From Thermoplasma sp. (GTDB lineage Archaea > Thermoplasmatota > Thermoplasmata > Thermoplasmatales > Thermoplasmataceae): DNA of 64,000 nt. The number at the start of each line of letters is the position of its first letter. Positions within the stretch are counted from its first letter, which is position 1. Under the pieces are notes generated by a model. The model was not told where the DNA came from. It saw nothing but the letters and a program-made list of their open reading frames with translations, and ran no database searches. Position numbers and translations under genes: made by a program. Location: assembly GCF_008709555.1 (NCBI RefSeq), contig NZ_VYIJ01000004.1, positions 1-64,000 on the forward strand, read 5' to 3'. This document shows positions 20,821 through 30,803 of this stretch, in pieces.

Positions 20821-21807
20821 ATGATAACCGTCATAGGAGGGACCTTCTCAAAGCTTCACAAAGGACATAAGGCACTGCTAAACGCGGCCATAGATACAGG
20901 AAATGAGGTTGTTATCGGCCTGACCAGCGACGAATATGTGAAGAAGAACAAAGTATACCCTGCAGTGCCTTACAGTGTGCGCTATAGGGCATTATATAAC
21001 TTTATGATAAAGCGAACTAAAAGGTTCAGAATAAGACAGATAGATGACAGAAATGGCAATGCCCCCTATGAGAAGGATTATGAAGCGATCGTTGTATCGC
21101 CTGAGACCTATCCACGATCGCTCAAGATCAACGAGATTAGGGTGAGCAACGGCCTTCCGCCTCTGAAGATAATACGCGTCCCATATGTCCTTGCTCAGGA
21201 TCTGTTCCCCATAAGTTCTACGAGGATAATTAATGGGGAGATAGACACCAATGGAAGAAGACTGGCCCCACTTAAGGTTGGCATATCCACCAGAAATGAG
21301 GCAAAGATCAACGCAGTGGAAAAATTCGTCAGGAGATTCGTGAAGAACTACCAGATAATAAAAAACGAGAATTACGATCTGAAAACTCAGCAGCCATTTA
21401 ATGAGGAGACCATGGAGTTGGCAACAAAACGCGCCATGGAATCGCTGAGAGACAATGATTATTCTGTTGGAATTGAATCAGGTATAATATACGAAAAATT
21501 TTCAAAGAGGTATTACGATGTGCACTACTGCGTCGTCATGGATAGATTCGGAAACGTCACGAGGGGCATGAGCAGCGGCTTCGAAATCTCAGATCATATA
21601 GTAGACAGGATTAAGCACGATCGTACATTTTCCGATGCCTATTCTGGACATTTCAGCGTAACTGAATTGGATCAGGCGGAGGGCATAATCGGAAAACTAT
21701 CCAATGGAAAATTGAGGAGGATAGAACTCATTGAGGAATCTATCAGAAATGCGTTCATTCCCAGACTCGATCCTGACTTTTACGATTCAACGTACACACC
21801 GCCGTGA
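20821..21807 (+). CDS. fusion: archaeal phosphopantetheine adenylyltransferase + ITPase-like DUF84 NTPase
   Basis: N-term GGTFSKLHKGHKALL and PISSTRI; C-term KVGISTRNEAKINAVEKF...NEETMELATKRAMES...VGIESGI. ATG at 20821 preferred over tracked 20767. Confidence 0.85.
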   Translation: MITVIGGTFSKLHKGHKALLNAAIDTGNEVVIGLTSDEYVKKNKVYPAVPYSVRYRALYNFMIKRTKRFRIRQIDDRNGNAPYEKDYEAIVVSPETYPRSLKINEIRVSNGLPPLKIIRVPYVLAQDLFPISSTRIINGEIDTNGRRLAPLKVGISTRNEAKINAVEKFVRRFVKNYQIIKNENYDLKTQQPFNEETMELATKRAMESLRDNDYSVGIESGIIYEKFSKRYYDVHYCVVMDRFGNVTRGMSSGFEISDHIVDRIKHDRTFSDAYSGHFSVTELDQAEGIIGKLSNGKLRRIELIEESIRNAFIPRLDPDFYDSTYTPP

Positions 21808-22040
21808 TCCGACCATCAGCTAAGCTTCTGGGATTCGTTTTAGGCGAAGGATCTGCACCGGCATCTTTCCGGACTGTCCCTGATCCGATTATCACGAACG
21901 TATGAATGCCATCAATGGGCTCTTCCATTGTGGGAAATCGTGCATTCTTTGCCTGAAGGATATTTTAAAGCTTTCCCCAGCCACCTACTTTCTTTAAAGG
22001 TTGGTTTCTGTGAGCGGAAAGACAGTTAGCGGAACTATGG

Positions 22041-22973
22041 TTATGATTTATGAACTCTGCTCCATCTTCTTCCAGAAATTATGCTCAATGCTAAAACGAA
22101 GAGCGACATGCAGAGAATAGCCAGAAGCATGTAGATTAGATCGCTGAATCCAGTGGGTTCAGCAGCCACAATGAAAGCCGGGATCAGGCTCATCTTGTAG
22201 ATGGTGCTCCCAGTGAATATACCCATGCTCACGATCTTCTTCCCACCCATAAGCGACACAAGTATCATTATGACCTCAGGGAGGGAAGATATGATGCCTA
22301 TGCCATATGCACTGAGGTCCACAATGCTGATGCCGGTATACGCTGCTATGCCTAATGTGCTCCTTACCAGCACATCTGATGATATGAATATGAGGAAGAA
22401 ACTGACAACAAGACTGATCTTAGAGTATCCACGTGCATCATGATCCGACACTATGTTGCTCCTCATCTTTATGATGAGATAGATGATGAAGGGTATGAAG
22501 AGTACTATGCTCCCGTACCATGGTACAGAGACGAATATCTCAGCAAAGATGATGGATATCGTGGTCAGCATAACTATCATTATCATATCCACTGTGAAGA
22601 TCCTCACTACGCGCAGATAGCTTACAGCCATGATCACGGTGAAGAAAATCATGGTTATGAGGTTTGAACCTTCCACCGCACCCATGCCTATCTCAGGGTG
22701 ACGGAATACCAGAGATGAAACTGATAGCGCTATCTCATCAAGAACAGAAGCAAGGCCCACGAATATTGTTCCCGCATACATATCACCTATGCCCACGGAT
22801 CTGAACATGGGAACCGCATTGTCGAAGAACAGATCGCTTGAGTATACAAGAACGAACAATGAAAATATGAAAAATACAGAAATGTAAATAAGTGAACTGG
22901 CAGCTGATAAAAAGACGATGATGGATAATATTGCCAGTGATGATAGTATTTCAATGGAGTGCGGCTTCCTCAA
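22041..22973 (-). CDS. CaCA-family cation exchanger-like membrane protein
   Basis: Two alpha-repeat-like motifs GLASVLDEIALSVSSL...VEGSNLI and IISSLPEVIMILVSLMGG...GIFTGSTIYKM. Confidence 0.75.
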   Translation of the reverse strand: MRKPHSIEILSSLAILSIIVFLSAASSLIYISVFFIFSLFVLVYSSDLFFDNAVPMFRSVGIGDMYAGTIFVGLASVLDEIALSVSSLVFRHPEIGMGAVEGSNLITMIFFTVIMAVSYLRVVRIFTVDMIMIVMLTTISIIFAEIFVSVPWYGSIVLFIPFIIYLIIKMRSNIVSDHDARGYSKISLVVSFFLIFISSDVLVRSTLGIAAYTGISIVDLSAYGIGIISSLPEVIMILVSLMGGKKIVSMGIFTGSTIYKMSLIPAFIVAAEPTGFSDLIYMLLAILCMSLFVLALSIISGRRWSRVHKS

Positions 22974-23346
22974 TCTGGTTCTCTCCCGCCTCTTCTATCA
23001 TATCCCCACGTATAATCTTTCTAGTTGATATGGACGTAGGCCGAAGTTTATCCACGAGATAGGCAAAGGCATCATCCGCCGTCCGCGGATCCCCGCATGT
23101 ATAAATATCCAGCGTTACAAGGCCATACTCGGGCCACGTGTGGAACGAAAGATGCGATTCGGCCAAAAGCACTATGCCGCTTGCACCCTTTGGCCGGAAC
23201 TGGTAATAGTCCGATGATATCTTAGTCAACCGGCCGTACTCTACAGCGCCCTCTATGATAGGATACATGCGTTCTGTAGTAGCTATCAGTTCTGAATCCA
23301 CCCCGTAGAAATCTGCAATGATATGAATTCCTACTCCCACTTCCAT
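22951..23346 (-). CDS. speH: S-adenosylmethionine decarboxylase proenzyme
   Basis: LLAESHLSFHTWPEYG cleavage motif, TLDIYTCGD. Confidence 0.95.
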   Translation of the reverse strand: MEVGVGIHIIADFYGVDSELIATTERMYPIIEGAVEYGRLTKISSDYYQFRPKGASGIVLLAESHLSFHTWPEYGLVTLDIYTCGDPRTADDAFAYLVDKLRPTSISTRKIIRGDMIEEAGENQIEEAALH

Positions 23347-23532
23347 CGTCCTCCATACAGGTTTTCACCCCTTAGGTTAAGGAAAGAATTAATATGTTGT
23401 ATTTAAATATTTTACATAGCTGGATCATATGTATAAAATTTATGAATAGCTATTATTTTAGCAAATCCATTGCCAGTTATTCATAATTTATAAAAGATAA
23501 TATTTTAAATATAATAATAAGGTTCAAAATAT

Positions 23533-24291
23533 TCATGAAAGGTCTATTATGTTCGCTTTGACAGGGCTGTAACGGTTTTCAAGCTGTGGTATCTCTGCCA
23601 TTGAATAGTGCAGACGCCTCCGTGAAGTGACTAGGATGGCGTTCTGCCCCCTGACACAGGCTTCGAAGGCCGCCTGCAGCGCTGAATACTCTATATCTGG
23701 TTTCAAACCTATGCTGTTCAGCGCCACGTATCCTGCCTCTCCCATTGCAGCCAGCAGTGCTGGCCTGAGACCGTCTATGGTTTTTTTCAACTTATCATTC
23801 ACCATGTGGTCGATTGAATCTGGAATGACAAGAACCGATAGCTTTCCGAATGGAACGTCGATAAGCCCAGAAAGGCCAGTGATATCGACAAGGCCGCCAG
23901 CGTGTGCATCGTTCACAGCCCTGCCTGTTGCGCCTCCTCCACTAAGGTAAGCGTAAAGATATCCATCCTTCATTCTCAGATATACCGTAGAACCAGAGTT
24001 CATATCCTCGGCAGCTATCGCCTCCCAGACCATCACGCTGTCCAGATCGAGTATATTTGATGTGATAAATTCCCGCATATCAGAGAGCTGCCTGTAAAGG
24101 AAGTCAAACCCCTTCTTCGTTATCCTGTTCTCGTCATCTATGAAATCCTCTTTGCGCAGATTCTTTATATGATATATTACTCCCTGAAGGGTTATGTCCA
24201 TCTCCCTTGCTATCTCTGAGGGCTTCCTTTTTCCATGGTATATATTCAGAAGAACTATGATCTGGTTAATCTGGTCTGGTTTGGGTAACAT
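23533..24291 (-). CDS. archaeal wHTH transcriptional regulator with C-terminal sensor-like domain
   Basis: KPSEIAREMDITLQGVIYHIKNLRKEDFI HTH; long conserved-looking C-terminal domain. Confidence 0.75.
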   Translation of the reverse strand: MLPKPDQINQIIVLLNIYHGKRKPSEIAREMDITLQGVIYHIKNLRKEDFIDDENRITKKGFDFLYRQLSDMREFITSNILDLDSVMVWEAIAAEDMNSGSTVYLRMKDGYLYAYLSGGGATGRAVNDAHAGGLVDITGLSGLIDVPFGKLSVLVIPDSIDHMVNDKLKKTIDGLRPALLAAMGEAGYVALNSIGLKPDIEYSALQAAFEACVRGQNAILVTSRRRLHYSMAEIPQLENRYSPVKANIIDLS

Positions 24292-24364
24292 TCATTACAA
24301 TATATAAATGAAACTAATATTTTTTACTGTAAGGCTTTGCATCACTTGACAAGGTGGATCTGCA

Positions 24365-25249
24365 TTATAGACGCGCCGGCAACAATATACCAAGTATAAG
24401 CGATATCAGATACAGGAACCCTATGAACGAATTGGCATTGAAGAACGACCTTCTGACCGTTTCAGGCTTTGATGGGTCAAGTATCACATGCTGGTAAACC
24501 ACAAGGAAGCTTATCGCGATCATGGCCGCAAGGTACCAGTACGTCCTCACGTAGAATAGGACTGCCCAGAACGATAACAGCGTTATAGCGTGAAATATAA
24601 CAGATATCTGGAGCCCTCGTTTCAGCCCGTATCTTACCATCAGCGTTTTAAGGCCATTCAGCTTGTCGTACTCTATATCCGGTATAACGTATATAACATC
24701 GAAGCCGGCTATCCAGAAGGATGATCCTATGAATATAAGATATATGGAGGGGTCCATGGGGAACGAAGGTATGACCGCAAGATACCCCGCAAGGACGCCG
24801 ACGCCGATTGTCGACCCCATATATATGTGCCTCCACGGCGTGATCCTCTTTAGAAGAGGGTCCGTAAGGAAAAGGAATATAACCAATGGAGAGAGAATCA
24901 GGACAAGCCTGTTGAGGAAATACGTGGATACCTCGAATACGACAACGAAGAATACCGTCATCAATATGGCTTCCCTCTTAGATATCCTCCCTGAAACCAG
25001 AGCCCAGTCTTTCTTTCTTGGATTGATAACGTCATAGCGGAGGCCCTCAATCCTGTTTATGGACATTGCAGAGGCCCTTGCAGATACAGCGGCTATAAGT
25101 ATAAGTACTATCTTCAGGGGATATATGTACCTTCCAGCCGCGATAACGTATCCAGTGAATATGAAGGGCAGATCGAAGACCGTGTGCTCCAGCTTTATGT
25201 AATCAACTATATCTCTGAAGTTCATATGCGTACCCGCCACATCTGGCAT
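24365..25249 (-). CDS. ubiA: UbiA-family prenyltransferase
   Basis: SINRIEGLRYDVINPRKKD and DVIYVIPDIEYDKLNGLKTL Asp-rich motifs. Confidence 0.92.
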   Translation of the reverse strand: MPDVAGTHMNFRDIVDYIKLEHTVFDLPFIFTGYVIAAGRYIYPLKIVLILIAAVSARASAMSINRIEGLRYDVINPRKKDWALVSGRISKREAILMTVFFVVVFEVSTYFLNRLVLILSPLVIFLFLTDPLLKRITPWRHIYMGSTIGVGVLAGYLAVIPSFPMDPSIYLIFIGSSFWIAGFDVIYVIPDIEYDKLNGLKTLMVRYGLKRGLQISVIFHAITLLSFWAVLFYVRTYWYLAAMIAISFLVVYQHVILDPSKPETVRRSFFNANSFIGFLYLISLILGILLPARL

Positions 25250-25261
25250 CGCCAGGTCTCA

Positions 25262-26707
25262 TCACTGAGTCAATCCATTCTTCTTCATCAGATCCCTGAC
25301 CTTGTTTGCGAGGTCCTCCGGCATCTCAAGGACGTCTGGCCAACGTCTCTGGTATCCCTCATCCGGCCTCTTCTTTGTTGCGTCAATGCCCATTTTTGAG
25401 CCGTAGTTGAAGATCGGTGATGCATGATCAAGACTGTCCGTAACGGTGCCCGGTATTATTATTACGTCCCTATCCGGATCTATCCTGGTGGTCATAGCCC
25501 ATATTACCTCCTTCCTGTTGTGCACATTTATGTCATCATCCACAACAACGATGATCTTGGAGAACATCATCTGGCCCATGCCCCATAACCCGAACATCAC
25601 CTTCTTTGCATGACCGGGATACCTCTTCTTTATAGAAACTATGACCATATTGTGAAATACCGCCTCCTCCATGGTGTTTATATCCACTACCTCAGGCATG
25701 ACCATCTGTATCAGAGGCAGGAACATCCTCTCTATGGTCTTTCCCATTATAACGTCCTCATGCCATATTTTTCCGACTATTGTCGTTGGATAGATCCTGT
25801 CCCTGCGCTCTATGATCTTCTTAATGTGGAATACAGGGAACTGCTCCTCCAAGGAGTAATAACCCGTGTGATCTCCGAACGGGCCCTCTACACGCGTCTC
25901 GGCGGGATCGATATACCCTTCAAGGACTATCTCAAAATTCCTTGGGTATTCCACGTTTACCGTTTTGCCCTTCACGAGATCGAAACGTTTCCTTGAGACA
26001 AGCCCACGAAACATGAACTCGTCAATTCCATTAGGAAGAGGGGCCACCGCAGAGAATATGGTCAGCGGATCCGATCCTATTACGACAGCGACGTCCATGA
26101 CCTCATGTCTCTGCGCCTCCTTCTGGAAGTTCTCCGATCCTCCCTTGTGAATATGCCAGTGCATTCCAGTGGTTTCGCTGTCATAGACCTGCATCCTATA
26201 CATGCCCATGTTCCTTGTCCCTGTTTCAGGGTCCTTCGTTATGACAAGAGGTAGAGTTATGAATTTTCCGGCATCCTGCGGCCAGGTTTTGCATATCGGG
26301 TACCTGAACAGATCCACCCTGTCCAGATCGTCATAGCCTGACGGCAGACTCTGCGCTATTTTTGGCCTCAGACCGCCGAGCTCCCTCATCATCTCAATGC
26401 CCTTGCCTATGAAGCTCTCGCTATCCCCCGGTGGCTGAGCTATCTCGGCTATCCTGCGACCGATCTGATATGGATCATCGCCCAGGATTGTCTTCATCTT
26501 CTCGTACGTTGAGAACAGGTTACCCACAGCCGGTATCTCACTTCCCTTCACCCTGTTGAACTGTATCGTCCGCCCACGCCCTATGCGCTCTTCCTCGCTT
26601 AGTATGTATGTAAGCTCCAGATCCGGGTCTACCTGGTCGTTCACTGATATAAGATCATTCTTCTTTGCCAGAAAATCAAGATATTCGTGCAGATCATCGA
26701 ACAGCAT
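25262..26707 (-). CDS. ubiD: UbiD-family decarboxylase
   Basis: GMYRMQVYDSETTGMHWHIHKGGSENFQKE, VEGPFGDHTGYYS, MTTRIDPDRDV. Confidence 0.94.
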   Translation of the reverse strand: MLFDDLHEYLDFLAKKNDLISVNDQVDPDLELTYILSEEERIGRGRTIQFNRVKGSEIPAVGNLFSTYEKMKTILGDDPYQIGRRIAEIAQPPGDSESFIGKGIEMMRELGGLRPKIAQSLPSGYDDLDRVDLFRYPICKTWPQDAGKFITLPLVITKDPETGTRNMGMYRMQVYDSETTGMHWHIHKGGSENFQKEAQRHEVMDVAVVIGSDPLTIFSAVAPLPNGIDEFMFRGLVSRKRFDLVKGKTVNVEYPRNFEIVLEGYIDPAETRVEGPFGDHTGYYSLEEQFPVFHIKKIIERRDRIYPTTIVGKIWHEDVIMGKTIERMFLPLIQMVMPEVVDINTMEEAVFHNMVIVSIKKRYPGHAKKVMFGLWGMGQMMFSKIIVVVDDDINVHNRKEVIWAMTTRIDPDRDVIIIPGTVTDSLDHASPIFNYGSKMGIDATKKRPDEGYQRRWPDVLEMPEDLANKVRDLMKKNGLTQ

Positions 26708-26781
26708 ACCAGCTCATGCCAACTGACATTAAGAAATTTAGCCATAACGTTATCGCTTGATTCTAATATGGATCTATACCA

Positions 26782-28113
26782 TCAAGACTGAAGCAGATTC
26801 TCCGCTACATGAGGATTGGATAGAAAATGAACATGTGCATAGGTGGCCGTAACCGTACCATCTGAGAATCCGTCCTCGGTTGAGGATGACCTGCTCCGAA
26901 GCAGGAACGGATGATTGTACGATCCTTCGAACCTTATCCTCGACTTGTGAAATTCATGCCCCTTTGCTGTTTCTCCGGACTTAAGTATTCCGGTATCCCT
27001 CCTGGCGCTGATCTCTCTGTACCCTATTACAAGCTTATTCTCCAAATACACGGATGCTGGGATGATCCCAACACCCTGATAGACTCGGCCTTCTGTGCTT
27101 TCCAGTGATCTGCACAGGAACATGTATCCTCCACACTCCGCGTAGATGCCAGTGCCATGGCCTGCAGCGAAAAGTATTGCATCCCTGGTATCCTTGGCGG
27201 CCTCGAGCATTCCTGCAAATACCTCTGGATAACCACCGCCAAGATATATAAGATCGCTATCTGAGCCAGGTACTTCGTTCCTTATGGGGGAGAAATAACT
27301 GATGTTTGCACCCATCCTCCTCAATATCCTCAGATTTTCCTCGTAATAGAAATCAAAGGCGCTGTCCATAGCCAAGGATATCTTGAATGTGCCCAACCGA
27401 TCAACAGCTGGACGGTAGGATGTATAAATATCTTCTGCGGATCCGGCTATATCGATCAATCTTTCGGTATCTATGAAGGTGCTCGACTCTATGGCTTCGA
27501 ATACACTGTTTATCTCACCTATCTCGTAGGCCTGTACAAGACCAAGATGCCTGCTCTCAATAACGGCCCTCTCATTCCTTGTCATGTATCCCAGAACTGG
27601 GACACCGGTCTTTTCCTCGATCGCACCCCTGATCAAGCGATAGTGCGGTTCTCCGGAGACTCTTGTGACGATGACCCCGCGGATCAGGTCTCCGGCATAG
27701 GCCTTAACTCCAGCGACGATGGCGGCACCAGTGGCCGATATTCCATAGCCATCAAGAACCAAGATTATTGGCGTTCCGGTCCTGCGTGCCAGATCGTATG
27801 TGCTGCCAGAAAAATCCGTTCCGGTTCCGTCGAAGATGCCCATGACGCCTTCAATTATGGATATGTCGTAGCCCTTAGATCCTTCGATCAGCAGGTATTT
27901 TATCTGATCATCATCCATCATCCACAGGTCAAGGTTCTCGCTTGGAACACCGGAAGCCAACCTGTGAAACTGCGGATCTATGTAATCCGGGCCAATCTTG
28001 TATGGCTTGACCTTGACATGCTTCGCCATCAGTTTAAGAATTATGGAAACTGTTATGGTTGTCTTTCCGGCGCCACTTTCGGTACCGGCCACTATCAGTC
28101 TAGGGATCTTCAT
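26782..28113 (-). CDS. cbiA: cobyrinic acid a,c-diamide synthase-like glutamine amidotransferase
   Basis: AGTESGAGKTT, GVMGIFDGTG, LGGGYPEVFAGML, YAECGGYMFL, HEFHKSRI. Confidence 0.9.
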   Translation of the reverse strand: MKIPRLIVAGTESGAGKTTITVSIILKLMAKHVKVKPYKIGPDYIDPQFHRLASGVPSENLDLWMMDDDQIKYLLIEGSKGYDISIIEGVMGIFDGTGTDFSGSTYDLARRTGTPIILVLDGYGISATGAAIVAGVKAYAGDLIRGVIVTRVSGEPHYRLIRGAIEEKTGVPVLGYMTRNERAVIESRHLGLVQAYEIGEINSVFEAIESSTFIDTERLIDIAGSAEDIYTSYRPAVDRLGTFKISLAMDSAFDFYYEENLRILRRMGANISYFSPIRNEVPGSDSDLIYLGGGYPEVFAGMLEAAKDTRDAILFAAGHGTGIYAECGGYMFLCRSLESTEGRVYQGVGIIPASVYLENKLVIGYREISARRDTGILKSGETAKGHEFHKSRIRFEGSYNHPFLLRSRSSSTEDGFSDGTVTATYAHVHFLSNPHVAENLLQS

Positions 28114-28874
28114 CCGAAATAACCCAGATCCTCCTTATTTTGCTTGTTCTGAAATTCCTCAGCCATCTTTCCGGTTATCTGCTCTATCTGCTTGCTGCGC
28201 GTCTCGATATCGCTCATGTCTATCTTTATACCTATCTGCTTTTGAAGAACGTTGAGGACCTCCATGGCACTCTTTGGATCGGCAAAGTATCCTGAGGTCT
28301 CGCCCATAAGGCAGGCACCGTTCATGCTGAAGAGCTCCATTCCAAGACCCAGGATTAATCCGGCGGAACCAACTATCCCCCCACCTGGTTCTCCCTTCGG
28401 AAAGACAACGCCGTTCTTTTCAAGTTCCCCTATCAGGTTCTTATCGGTCACGGCCCCAAGAACACGCGGCTTGTCGACTATCTTCCCTATGCTATAGCCT
28501 CCAAGCGTGTAGATCATGGATACACCTATCTCCTTGGCTATCTGAAGAACCTGATATGATAGTTCGTATTGCGCCTCCTGAGTGGTTCCCTGAAAGTCAC
28601 CAGCTAGAATCACCAAATCATGTTTTCCGCGCATTTTCTTATAGTAGATCGAGTTCCTTACAAGATGCACCACACTGTCGTCATTGATGAATACCTGAGG
28701 CGGAAGGTATTGTGAAAATATATCATACATCTTTGTCATGTTCAGTTTTTCAACTATGTAATCCGCCGCTATCTTCCCCACATTCCCGATGCCTGGCAGA
28801 CCTCCGATTAGTATCGGGGATTTAAGTTTGACATCCTTATACTTGATGACCACTATTTTCTCCATTAATTTCAC
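28110..28874 (-). CDS. PAC2/proteasome assembly chaperone-like protein
   Basis: PILIGGLPGIGNVGKIAADYIVEKL; GEPGGGIVGSAGLILGLG; next to nop10-aIF2a as in other archaea. Confidence 0.85.
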   Translation of the reverse strand: MKLMEKIVVIKYKDVKLKSPILIGGLPGIGNVGKIAADYIVEKLNMTKMYDIFSQYLPPQVFINDDSVVHLVRNSIYYKKMRGKHDLVILAGDFQGTTQEAQYELSYQVLQIAKEIGVSMIYTLGGYSIGKIVDKPRVLGAVTDKNLIGELEKNGVVFPKGEPGGGIVGSAGLILGLGMELFSMNGACLMGETSGYFADPKSAMEVLNVLQKQIGIKIDMSDIETRSKQIEQITGKMAEEFQNKQNKEDLGYFG

Positions 28875-29025
28875 CTCTCAACTCCTCAATCCTGTACTTC
28901 CTGAACCTGTCCACGGGGGAATAACGTGGCGGCACAGCCATGTAGGTATCTGAACCGCACTTTGGGCATTTCTCCTCCATAGTATAGGTGTGGCACCTGG
29001 GACATTTCCTTATCAGTGATTTCAT
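28837..29025 (-). CDS. nop10: ribosome biogenesis protein Nop10
   Basis: IRKCPRCHTYTMEEKCPKCGSDTYMAVPPRYSPVDRFRKYR. Confidence 0.95.
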   Translation of the reverse strand: MKSLIRKCPRCHTYTMEEKCPKCGSDTYMAVPPRYSPVDRFRKYRIEELRGEINGENSGHQV

Positions 29026-29786
29026 TGCTTGTTGAACTCCACTTCAACTTGCAGCTTTTTTGCCTTTTCGTTGACTATCTGTACAACTTTTTTGAGTGTT
29101 TCTTCTGCCTTCTTATAGTCCTTGTCCTTGACCACGACCCTGTATCTTGGAGCACCAACATATTCGAGTTCAACCTTGCCTGCATCCTCTGGTATGGCGA
29201 GAGCTTCCTTTATTCTATCGACACCATCGGAGGCGAGGGAATAAACCTCAAAGTAGCCGGAAACTGAAACTTCCGGTATCGTTATGTTTTCCTTGGCAAT
29301 CCCCACAAACACATCCTTCCAGTCGCCCTGAATATCAGGAAGCCATTCCCCGTTTGACTGCGCGGCATTTTCAAAGGCGGCAAAGAGCGTCCCAAACAGC
29401 TCAACAAGCTTTCTGCCAAACTGGTCTTTGCATTCTTCCTGTTTCCGATTCAATCTGTTGCATACTATTTCGAATAGCTTATCGGCCTTCTGCTCGTTCT
29501 TCCATTCGGCTATTTTCTCCCTGCTCTGATGCTGATTTACACGCTTCAGCGAGAGGTCAACGACCTTTCTGTCCGGATTAACGCCTATGACCTTGCAGAC
29601 CACGCGCTGACCTTCGCGAAGGTAGCTCCTTATATGTTTGACCCAGCCCGTGGCAACCTCCGATATGTGTATATAGCCTTCCACACCGGGATACTCCTCC
29701 AGGACACCGTTTGCCCCGAAGTTCTTTACCTCCGTTATCCTTACGACCACGAGGTCTCCGTTGTCTGGGAGGGGTTTAATATTCAT
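29022..29786 (-). CDS. eif2a: translation initiation factor aIF2 alpha
   Basis: S1 domain GDLVVVRITEVKNFGANGVLEEYPGVEGYIHISEVATGWVKHIRSYLREGQRVVCKVIGVNP. Confidence 0.96.
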   Translation of the reverse strand: MNIKPLPDNGDLVVVRITEVKNFGANGVLEEYPGVEGYIHISEVATGWVKHIRSYLREGQRVVCKVIGVNPDRKVVDLSLKRVNQHQSREKIAEWKNEQKADKLFEIVCNRLNRKQEECKDQFGRKLVELFGTLFAAFENAAQSNGEWLPDIQGDWKDVFVGIAKENITIPEVSVSGYFEVYSLASDGVDRIKEALAIPEDAGKVELEYVGAPRYRVVVKDKDYKKAEETLKKVVQIVNEKAKKLQVEVEFNKQ

Positions 29787-29986
29787 AGTACCTCTACTAC
29801 CTCACCAGAGGTTGCGAGCGTACCTCCAGTCGGCTTTGCGATGGTGGCGCCGCATATGTTGCAGGTTACAATCGAAGATGGCCTGGCAAAAACTACCTGA
29901 ACGTTACCACAGTCCTTGCATTTGATCTTCACGAAGTGGCCGTTTATGTTCTTTGGTTTGACGAATTTAACATCTGCCATATTCAT
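29783..29986 (-). CDS. rps27e: ribosomal protein S27e
   Basis: [38 protein letters not shown]. Confidence 0.96.
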   Translation of the reverse strand: MNMADVKFVKPKNINGHFVKIKCKDCGNVQVVFARPSSIVTCNICGATIAKPTGGTLATSGEVVEVL

Positions 29987-30264
29987 GCCTCCACGATCTC
30001 AAACTTCTTGGCCCTTATTCCTGGCGGCGTTACTGCCTTGTGGCACTCATCACAGACAAGCCTCAGGGCTATCCTCTTGGTAGGTTTCTCCCTTCCCTCG
30101 AATTTTGGCCTCGGGAAACCTCCGTAACCAGATGTCACCCTTCTGAATCTCCTCTGTCCCGCCTTTAATTCGCTGGCTTTCCTCTTCCTTACCCTCTCCA
30201 CTGAATGGCTGGTATGCTTTTTACAGTACGGGCAATACGCCATTATCTTCTTAGGCATCTTCAA
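29983..30264 (-). CDS. rpl44e: ribosomal protein L44e
   Basis: [33 protein letters not shown]. Confidence 0.95.
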   Translation of the reverse strand: MKMPKKIMAYCPYCKKHTSHSVERVRKRKASELKAGQRRFRRVTSGYGGFPRPKFEGREKPTKRIALRLVCDECHKAVTPPGIRAKKFEIVEA

Positions 30265-30400
30265 ATAGATTCACCTTGATGTGCAAGTATTTCAATCTAT
30301 TATTTTTACCTTTTCGCCATCACCGATTTGAAAACCTCTTTTGAAAATAATGGACGCATGTCAATTGAACGATATCCGGAATCAAATGAAAAATAAAAAA

Positions 30401-30688
30401 TCAGAGTTTCTCTATCACATTTTTCAGCTCATCACCAGGCTTTATCCCTATCTTCTGCGCTTCCTGCGAGGCATCCGCAACCTTGGCGGAAAGCATATCT
30501 TCCAGCGTCTTCACTCCGGTCACGCGGACTGCAATATCTCCAATCTTATTCGCCGTCTCTATGTTAAGATATCCGCACATCGCATATCCTCTGCTTCCCT
30601 TTAGGAATAGAAGAGGGGCATTTCCAAGGTCGCTCTTGAAGAATTGGTAGACCTTTCCACCGATCTCAACAGAATCTATCTGCATCAT
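30401..30688 (-). CDS. DUF1805 protein
   Basis: PLLFLKGSRGYAMCGYLNIETANKIGDIAVRVTGVKTLEDML. Confidence 0.75.
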   Translation of the reverse strand: MMQIDSVEIGGKVYQFFKSDLGNAPLLFLKGSRGYAMCGYLNIETANKIGDIAVRVTGVKTLEDMLSAKVADASQEAQKIGIKPGDELKNVIEKL

Positions 30689-30803
30689 GCTTCGATATCT
30701 GACATCCCAATAAATTACTTTCCAGAAGGGTTATCGGAAAGGATCCAACGGCAGCTTTGATCGTATCATACCAAGATTTGTATATAACGACATCATTAAT
30801 GCT

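Noticed and set aside
25610-25996. 128-aa plus-strand ORF
   Set aside because: Antisense shadow of ubiD.
27547-28122. 191-aa plus-strand ORF
   Set aside because: Fully antisense to the strongly supported cbiA gene; no recognisable motif.
29147-29900. plus-strand ORFs of 144 and 123 aa
   Set aside because: Antisense to aIF2 alpha and S27e; composition typical of shadow frames.
30341-30604. 87-aa plus-strand ORF
   Set aside because: Antisense to DUF1805 gene, no independent support.
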